Of a stretch of 16,162 nt of DNA, positions 14,244 through 16,162 are shown piece after piece. The first letter of the stretch is position 1; every line of letters begins with the position of its first letter. The position numbers and the translations under genes were made by a program. Origin of the DNA: an uncultured beta proteobacterium (lineage in GTDB: Bacteria > Pseudomonadota > Gammaproteobacteria > Burkholderiales > Burkholderiaceae); assembly GCA_903845455.1 (NCBI GenBank), contig CAIMXN010000166.1, positions 1 through 16,162 of the forward strand, in the 5' to 3' direction. Below the pieces are notes generated by a model. That model did not search any database. It was given only the letters and a program-made list of their open reading frames with translations, and was not told the DNA's origin.

Positions 14244-14807
14244 ATGAAAACAGAATTACTCATTATTACCGCATTAGAGTCCGAGCTCAAGCGTGCAGCA
14301 TTGCCGCAGGGAGTGGGCATTGTTTATTCTGGCATCGGCAAAATCAACGCTACACTCACTACACTCAAGGCCATACAAGAACTACAGCCCAAAAGAATTT
14401 TAAACTTTGGGACTGTCGGCAAAGTCAATCCACACCTGCATGGCTTGCTAGAAATTGCTAGAGTGATTCAGCGGGATATGCATACCGAACCCTTGGCGCC
14501 AAGAGGGCGAACACCATTTTGCCCAAGACCGCCTGAATACCTTTCGATGGGTGGAGAACATTTGTGCGGCACTGGTGATAGTTTTGTGACGGCACACGAT
14601 CCTTGGTTACATGAGCAAAAAGTAGATGTGGTTGACATGGAGTTATTTGCCATTGCTGCTGTCGCTCATGATTTGGGGGTTCCATGGCAGTCATTCAAAT
14701 ACATTACGGATGATGCGAATGAAGACTCCGGAAATGACTGGCAAGAAAAAGTGCATCATGGCCAAGAGCTTTTTTTAGACAAACTCAAAGATGTATTGAA
14801 GTTTTAA
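14244..14807 (+). CDS. Nucleosidase/phosphorylase-superfamily protein, probable MTA/SAH nucleosidase
   Basis: A 187-residue protein of the purine nucleoside phosphorylase superfamily. The likely reaction is hydrolysis of methylthioadenosine or S-adenosylhomocysteine, releasing adenine. Expected landmarks are present: TALESE with E12 in the place of the E. coli catalytic Glu12, GIGKINA (30-36), NFGTVGKVN (54-62), DMELFAIA (131-138, M132/E133 for ribose contact) and YITDDAN (153-159) with D156 at the position of the catalytic Asp of ISDxAD. It is about 40 residues shorter than typical MTA/SAH nucleosidases, with ME-L instead of the usual ME-G and FGTVG instead of a TGSAG-like loop, so substrate range could differ. 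The ATG at 14244 is chosen because the extra 29 upstream codons would overlap apt and are unlike the family. fadD follows 12 bases after the stop. Confidence 0.8.
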   Translation: MKTELLIITALESELKRAALPQGVGIVYSGIGKINATLTTLKAIQELQPKRILNFGTVGKVNPHLHGLLEIARVIQRDMHTEPLAPRGRTPFCPRPPEYLSMGGEHLCGTGDSFVTAHDPWLHEQKVDVVDMELFAIAAVAHDLGVPWQSFKYITDDANEDSGNDWQEKVHHGQELFLDKLKDVLKF

Positions 14808-14819
14808 TCAAGGTAACAC

Positions 14820-16162
14820 ATGAATTCTGAAAAACCTTGGCTGAAGAACTATCCAGCAGGAGTACCTCACGAGATTGAGCTTACTCACTATCAATCTTTG
14901 GTAGAGATCTTTGAGGAATCTTTTCAGCGCTATCCCAAGCGCTCTGTCCTGGAGTCGATGGGCAAAACTTTGACCTATCGTGAACTCGAACTCTTATCAG
15001 AGGATTTTGCTGCTTATCTGCAAACCTTGGGTCTTGAGCCTGGATCTCGTGTAGCGATCATGTTTCCCAATGTCACCGAGTATTTAGTGGCAATGTTGGG
15101 AACATTACGGGCAGGTTTTGTAGTGGTGAATGTTAACCCCTTATATACATCAAGAGAGCTTGAGCATCAACTCAAAGATAGTGGTGCTGAGGTACTTGTC
15201 ATGCTCGAAAATTTCTGCCACATCTATCAAGCGATTGCAGCACAAGTTGTATTAAAGAAAGTGATTGTCAGTAGTCTTGGTGAACTCCAGGGTATGAAAG
15301 GTGTCCTCATCAACTTGATGGTGCATAGGGTGAAGAAGCTTGTGCCTCCATGGGATTTTCCTTGCATCAGATTTAAAAAGGTCTTAAAAATCGGGAAGAT
15401 TCGTTCCTTTACTAGACCCAGCATCAACTTAAACGACATTGCCTTTTTACAATATACCGGTGGCACCACAGGGATTTCTAAAGGAGCCATTTTGCTCCAC
15501 AGAAATTTATTAGCGAATCTGATGCAAATTGAAGCTTGGTTAGAGCCATGCCTGAAGCATGCTAAGCAAGAGCAACTTGTTTTCTTATGCGCATTACCAC
15601 TAACTCATATTTTTGCCTTAACTGCCTGCGCCTTATTGGGTCTTCGCAAAGGTGGCTTATTAATTTTGGTCCCAAACCCTAGAGATATTTCTGGTTTTAT
15701 TAAGATGCTGATAAAACATCCTAATATCAATATCTTCCCAGGAGTAAATACTTTATTTCATGCGCTCATTCATCGTCCAGAGTTTCTTAAAGTCAAATTA
15801 CCCCATTTACTAGTTACTATCGGTGGCGGTATGGCTGTCCAAAAAAAGACTGCTGATTTGTGGCAAAAATTCACTGGCATTCCGATTGCTCAAGGCTACG
15901 GTTTATCTGAGACCTCACCAGTAGTATCTGTGAATACACCCCTTGTTGAAAGTTTTAATGGCACGATTGGTATGCCTATGCCAAGTACGGATGTCATCAT
16001 CTTAGATGATGATGGCATTGAATTGCCTAATGGCACACCAGGGGAGATTTGCATCAAAGGTCCTCAAGTGATGGCTGGCTACTGGAATCAAGCCGAAGAA
16101 ACAAAACGATTTACTACGGTAGATGGCTTCTTCAAGTCTGGTGATATTGGCATTATTAATGA
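14820..16162 (+). CDS. fadD: Long-chain acyl-CoA synthetase (3' end outside window)
   Basis: The frame is open from the ATG at 14820 to the window edge, giving 447 residues; E. coli FadD has about 560, so roughly 100 are missing. The enzyme activates free fatty acids to acyl-CoA with ATP for beta-oxidation or lipid synthesis, at the inner membrane. The opening KPWLKNYPAGVPHEI...YQSLVEIFE and the VVNVNPLYTSRELEHQL segment (about residues 103-119) match FadD closely. The ATP/AMP motif YTGGTTGISKGA begins at residue 212, QGYGLSETSP at residue 358 (E364), and the SGD motif (canonical TGD) places D442 near the edge. AAGGT (14810-14814) precedes the ATG by a good distance. It is 12 bases downstream of the nucleosidase and probably in the same transcript. 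Confidence 0.96.
   Translation, partial: MNSEKPWLKNYPAGVPHEIELTHYQSLVEIFEESFQRYPKRSVLESMGKTLTYRELELLSEDFAAYLQTLGLEPGSRVAIMFPNVTEYLVAMLGTLRAGFVVVNVNPLYTSRELEHQLKDSGAEVLVMLENFCHIYQAIAAQVVLKKVIVSSLGELQGMKGVLINLMVHRVKKLVPPWDFPCIRFKKVLKIGKIRSFTRPSINLNDIAFLQYTGGTTGISKGAILLHRNLLANLMQIEAWLEPCLKHAKQEQLVFLCALPLTHIFALTACALLGLRKGGLLILVPNPRDISGFIKMLIKHPNINIFPGVNTLFHALIHRPEFLKVKLPHLLVTIGGGMAVQKKTADLWQKFTGIPIAQGYGLSETSPVVSVNTPLVESFNGTIGMPMPSTDVIILDDDGIELPNGTPGEICIKGPQVMAGYWNQAEETKRFTTVDGFFKSGDIGIIN

Noticed and set aside
14458..14694. Minus-strand ORFs inside the nucleosidase gene
   Set aside because: They are shadows of a gene with identifiable catalytic motifs; no start signals are visible.
15227..15490. 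Minus-strand 87-codon ORF inside fadD
   Set aside because: It is antisense to the strongly conserved FadD frame, including the ATP-binding motif, and has no supporting signals.

Overview
The window looks like the chromosome of a low-GC betaproteobacterium of the Burkholderiaceae. The best guess is Polynucleobacter or a close relative. This rests on AT-leaning codon use combined with a PrtD/HlyD/TolC type I secretion operon, a short betaproteobacterial-type phasin, and apt, a nucleosidase and fadD as housekeeping genes. The genus is inferred from overall gene content and was not tested by any search. I see no tRNA, rRNA, CRISPR array, insertion sequence or prophage.

Bases 1-11511 form a type I secretion locus. 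A very large repetitive exoprotein enters from the left edge already open (1762 residues in the window) and ends in a glycine/aspartate-containing tail of the kind carried by type I substrates. After a terminator-like hairpin come the inner-membrane ABC transporter, the HlyD-like adaptor and a TolC-like outer-membrane protein, packed almost without gaps. Convergent to tolC lies a second likely substrate, a cysteine-free HExxH metalloprotease-like protein. Its tail ends like that of the giant protein, and it carries one copy of the ~52-residue module repeated in the giant protein. The simplest reading is one dedicated exporter flanked by two cargo proteins that share parts.

Bases 11512-12430 hold a phasin gene with a clear promoter, two TGC-N3-GCA palindromes that look like operators of a PHB-responsive repressor, and a strong intrinsic terminator. 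Phasins coat polyhydroxybutyrate granules.

Bases 12431-13705 hold small genes of unknown role. A 59-residue helix-turn-helix protein with a C-terminal CxxC is followed one base later by a 98-residue exported protein. Their promoter has a perfect 7-5-7 palindrome between the -35 and -10 boxes, which suggests autoregulation. Next is a zinc-ribbon plus Smr-domain protein.

Bases 13714-16162 hold adenine salvage and fatty-acid activation. apt (minus strand) and an MTA/SAH-nucleosidase-like gene (plus strand) are divergent, with start codons only 11 bases apart. The nucleosidase would release adenine and Apt would convert it to AMP. fadD (long-chain acyl-CoA synthetase) follows 12 bases after the nucleosidase and runs off the right edge.
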